DNA of 64,000 nt, taken from Rhizobium phaseoli. Lineage in GTDB: Bacteria > Pseudomonadota > Alphaproteobacteria > Rhizobiales > Rhizobiaceae. A model generated the notes under the pieces. That model did not search any database. It saw only the letters and a list, made by a program, of their open reading frames with translations, and was not told the DNA's origin. Positions 63,597 through 64,000 of the stretch are shown in pieces; position 1 is the first letter of the stretch, and each line of letters opens with the position of its first letter. The position numbers were made by a program, and so were the translations under genes. The stretch covers positions 124,001 to 188,000 of the forward strand of contig NZ_WUFT01000001.1 in assembly GCF_010668805.1 (NCBI RefSeq). The letters are read 5' to 3'.

Positions 63597-64000
63597 ATGT
63601 CCCGTTCAGAACGCCTCCTCGACCTTCTTCAGGTGCTGCGCCGCCATCGTCGGCCGGTGAGTGGCGCGGTGCTGGCCGACGAAATCGGCGTCAGTATCCG
63701 CACCCTCTACCGCGATATCGCCAGCCTTCAGGCCCAGGGCGCCGCGATCGAGGGTGAGCCGGGCGTTGGTTATGTCTTGAAACCGGGATTTCTGCTGCCG
63801 CCGCTGATGTTTCCGCCGGAGGAGATAGAGGCGCTTGTGCTCGGCTCCCGGTGGGTGGCGGACAGAGCTGACGGTCATCTGCGCGATGCGGCGCGAAATG
63901 CGCTGGCACGGATCGCCGCCGTGTTGCCGCCCGAGCTGCGCGACGAGCTGGATGCCTCTGCGCTTCTGGTGGGGCCTGGCGTCAGCATCCCTGTCGATTC
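63597..64000 (+). CDS. YafY/DeoR-type HTH regulator with WYL region, cut by window end
   Basis: Translation from ATG 63597 stays open for 134 codons to the edge. The N-terminal HTH_11 domain is clear (MSRSERLLDLLQVLRRHRRP, VLADEIGVSIRTLYRDIASL), followed by GVGYVLKPGFLLPPLMFPPE, the usual link to a WYL ligand-binding domain, which lies mostly outside the window. It likely represses itself through the palindrome at 63553 and may control a neighbouring gene beyond the edge. Confidence 0.85.
   Translation, partial: MSRSERLLDLLQVLRRHRRPVSGAVLADEIGVSIRTLYRDIASLQAQGAAIEGEPGVGYVLKPGFLLPPLMFPPEEIEALVLGSRWVADRADGHLRDAARNALARIAAVLPPELRDELDASALLVGPGVSIPVD

Overview
The window looks like chromosomal DNA of a fast-growing Rhizobium, most likely the R. 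etli / R. leguminosarum / R. phaseoli group. The evidence is the high-GC alphaproteobacterial coding style, an infC gene that starts at ATT, a membrane-ferritin gene (mbfA) under a palindromic Irr-type iron control element, rhizobial families such as BA14K, DUF982 and the BTLCP transglutaminase-like proteases, and Rhizobium-type intergenic repeats beginning with (C)TAGAG. No rRNA, CRISPR array, transposase, phage gene or replication origin was seen. One tRNA gene, tRNA-Leu(CAG), is present.

Layout. (1) 1-6 kb: a P1/DmpA-type peptidase, a small orphan protein, a three-domain kinase/M23-like/aminotransferase fusion, and purU. (2) 6-12 kb: a 275-bp inverted-repeat mosaic element, then a small polysaccharide locus (acyltransferase, polymerase-like membrane protein and GH5 glycanase on the minus strand; a divergent polysaccharide co-polymerase and a small secreted protein). 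(3) 12-25 kb: a long minus-strand glycan cluster, read from 25.1 kb downwards. Its first part has rfbF, rfbG, a sugar C-methyltransferase, a 3,5-epimerase-type enzyme and a GT2. Its second part has a DegT aminotransferase, a CmcI-like protein, WbqC, a PhyH dioxygenase, two methyltransferases, an SDR, an ATP-grasp enzyme and a metallophosphoesterase. Most junctions are 4-bp ATGA or GTGA overlaps. (4) 25.9-31.4 kb: a second sugar cassette (GT4, methyltransferase, perosamine-synthase-like aminotransferase, cupin, C-methyltransferase) bracketed by two direct repeats of about 86 bp, each built around a perfect 17-bp inverted repeat. This is the most unusual structure in the window. (5) 31.9-46 kb: tRNA-Leu followed by single housekeeping and accessory genes (SelW-like, amidotransferase, acetyltransferase, ccdAB, lepA, tenA with a divergent XRE-cupin regulator, a deacetylase-fold enzyme with recX, a globin, mbfA). 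(6) 46-51.5 kb: the translation block infC-rpmI-rplT-pheS-pheT, with a near-consensus promoter and a possible leader attenuator before rpmI. (7) 51.5-64 kb: reductases, a LysR regulator, a GtrA/GT2/GT-C glycolipid group, xseA and a truncated YafY-type regulator at the window edge.

The genes of 6-31 kb fit together as surface polysaccharide machinery. CDP-sugar synthesis, C-methylation, epimerisation and transamination make unusual deoxy sugars. GT2 and GT4 enzymes transfer them. The oxygenases, methyltransferases and ATP-grasp enzyme plausibly decorate them, and the polymerase/co-polymerase pair handles chain assembly. The exact sugars cannot be read from sequence alone. The hydrolytic and ligation steps encoded at 12-19 kb have no textbook pathway that I recognise.
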